This document shows, piece by piece, positions 6,210 through 7,275 of a stretch of 7,275 nt of DNA. The translations under genes were made by a program, and so were the position numbers. Within the stretch, counting starts at the first letter, position 1. Each line of letters opens with the position of its first letter. The DNA is taken from positions 3,806-11,080 of the forward strand of contig DBNL01000093.1 in NCBI GenBank assembly GCA_002299785.1, in the 5' to 3' direction. Below the pieces are notes generated by a model. It was not told the origin of the DNA, did not search any database, and was given only the letters and a program-made list of their open reading frames with translations. The DNA comes from Verrucomicrobia bacterium UBA673. GTDB taxonomy: Bacteria > Verrucomicrobiota > Verrucomicrobiia > Limisphaerales > UBA1096.

Positions 6210-7238
6210 TTACCATTCGATGATAGCCGCGCCCCAAGTCAGGCCAGCCCCGAAGACTAGCAGCAGGATCAGATCGCCGCGATCAACTTTACCTTGCTCG
6301 ACAGCTTCGTCCAAGGCTATGGCCACCGAGGCAGCGGAGGTGTTGCCGTAGCGCTCCAAATTGCTGAAGACCTGGTCTTCACTGGCACCCAAGCGGTCGC
6401 CTACGGCCTTGAGGATTCGCATGTTGGCTTGGTGCGGGATGATGCACTTGATGCGGTCGATCTCAAGTTCGCACCGGCCCAAGGCCTCGCGGGCAGCGGT
6501 GGCCATCGCGTTGACGGCGCTTTTGAACACATCCTTTCCGTCCATCCTGAGAAAGTGAAGGCGGTCGGAAACAGTTTTGGCCGTGGCCGGGTGCAGGCAG
6601 CCGCCGCCGGGCTGTGAGAGGATCGATGCCTTTCGGCCGTCGGCCCCCATGCAGGCGGTGAGCAGGCCGTGGGAGTTCTCGCGGTTTTGCAGCACGGCGG
6701 CGCCAGCGCCGTCGCCGAAGAGGACGCAGGTGTTGCGATCCTCCCAGTCCATGATGGAGGAGAGTTTCTCCGCGCCGATCACTAGCACGGTGTTGTACGT
6801 GCGGGACATGATGAATTGTTGCCCGATCTCGAGTGCGTAAACGAACCCGGAGCAGGCAGCCTCGATGTCGAACGCCGCCGCGTTGTGTGCGCCGAGTTTT
6901 TCCTGCACAAGACAGGCCGTGGCGGGGAAGGGCATGTCCGGCGTGATGGTGGCGAGGATGATCAAATCGACATCGGCGGGATCTACCTCGGCTCGCTCAA
7001 GTGCGCGCTGCGCCGCGTGGGCGGCCATGTCGGAGGTGTGCTCATCGTCGGCGGCGATGCGGCGCTCCTTGATACCGGTGCGTGTGGTGATCCACTCGTT
7101 GGTCGTGTCTATCCGTTTCTCGAGGTCGGCGTTGGTCAGCACTTTTCCCGGTACATAGGAGCCGACGGCGGAGATGGAGCAGGTGCGCCCGATGAAGTCG
7201 TGCTTGGCGCGGGGGTTTTTGATGTCGGGATTGGTCAT
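6210..7238 (-). CDS. fabH: Beta-ketoacyl-ACP synthase III (FabH)
   Basis: This 342-residue enzyme condenses acetyl-CoA (or another acyl-CoA primer) with malonyl-ACP to start type II fatty acid synthesis in the cytoplasm. The thiolase-fold signatures are complete. GSYVPGKVLTN is at 26-36 and TNEWITTRTGIKERR at 46-60. The nucleophile is Cys129 in EAACSGFVYAL, His269 lies in IIPHQANMRI, and Asn299 in RYGNTSAAS. These match the Cys-His-Asn triad of E. coli FabH (112/244/274). A glycine-rich end, FGAGLTWGAAIIEW, closes the protein. It carries about 18 more residues at the N-terminus than E. coli FabH, but no later start fits because the core begins at GRTCSISAVGSYVP. Its ATG may overlap the stop of an upstream gene as ATGA. 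In many bacteria fabH follows plsX, which would suit this position. The pilT-like gene starts 75 bases downstream. The primer preference (straight or branched) cannot be read from the sequence. Confidence 0.96.
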   Translation of the reverse strand: MTNPDIKNPRAKHDFIGRTCSISAVGSYVPGKVLTNADLEKRIDTTNEWITTRTGIKERRIAADDEHTSDMAAHAAQRALERAEVDPADVDLIILATITPDMPFPATACLVQEKLGAHNAAAFDIEAACSGFVYALEIGQQFIMSRTYNTVLVIGAEKLSSIMDWEDRNTCVLFGDGAGAAVLQNRENSHGLLTACMGADGRKASILSQPGGGCLHPATAKTVSDRLHFLRMDGKDVFKSAVNAMATAAREALGRCELEIDRIKCIIPHQANMRILKAVGDRLGASEDQVFSNLERYGNTSAASVAIALDEAVEQGKVDRGDLILLLVFGAGLTWGAAIIEW

Positions 7239-7275
7239 GCCTGAGAGGCGGTGGGTTCCTGTTTGGAGTTGGCCT
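7235..7275 (-). CDS. Possible C-terminal end of an upstream gene overlapping fabH
   Basis: One reading frame is open from the window edge and ends with TGA at 7237-7235, overlapping the fabH ATG as ATGA. It would encode a 12-residue tail, ANSKQEPTASQA. The arrangement is typical of translationally coupled genes, and plsX is the usual neighbour of fabH, but 12 residues cannot identify a family. The other two frames are also open over these few bases, so this may be only a chance open frame. Confidence 0.3.
   Translation of the reverse strand, partial: ANSKQEPTASQA

Noticed and set aside
1..7275. Defence system, mobile element, CRISPR array or phage module
   Set aside because: No transposase, integrase, nuclease, toxin-antitoxin pair, phage protein, spaced direct repeats or tRNA-like sequence was found on either strand; all genes fit metabolism, pili or secreted hydrolases.

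Overview
The window is a 7.3 kb stretch of GC-rich bacterial chromosome in which every supported gene lies on the minus strand, so transcription runs from base 7275 towards base 1. No tRNA, rRNA, CRISPR array, insertion sequence or integrase is visible. The protein families point to the Planctomycetes-Verrucomicrobia-Chlamydiae group, most likely Verrucomicrobiota. These lineages are rich in secreted DUF1080 (3-keto-disaccharide hydrolase, PF06439) proteins, SMP-30/gluconolactonase-like proteins and two-domain prolyl-oligopeptidase-type hydrolases. This placement is an inference from gene content, not from a marker gene. None of the six main start codons has a recognisable Shine-Dalgarno sequence.

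Upstream part (7275 to 4492): fabH (beta-ketoacyl-ACP synthase III, starts fatty acid synthesis), with a possible overlapping end of an upstream gene at the window edge. It is followed by a PilT-type pilus retraction ATPase and a small stand-alone MOSC-domain protein. These are cytoplasmic proteins of general cell function. Gaps are 75 and 56 bases, and a small inverted repeat covers the MOSC start codon.

Downstream part (4520 to 1): three consecutive genes for proteins with Sec signal peptides. They are a large alpha/beta hydrolase of the prolyl oligopeptidase/esterase type, a fusion of an SMP-30-like beta-propeller with a DUF1080 domain, and a second DUF1080 protein cut by the window edge. 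The hydrolase gene overlaps the MOSC gene by about 29 bases, and the next two genes follow after gaps of 50 and 55 bases, so the three are probably co-transcribed. Together they look like a small extracytoplasmic cluster for breakdown of a carbohydrate or glycoside, with the substrate unknown. The fusion protein, next to a second DUF1080 gene, is the most interesting point. I see no clear sign of a wholly new defence, mobile or RNA system here.
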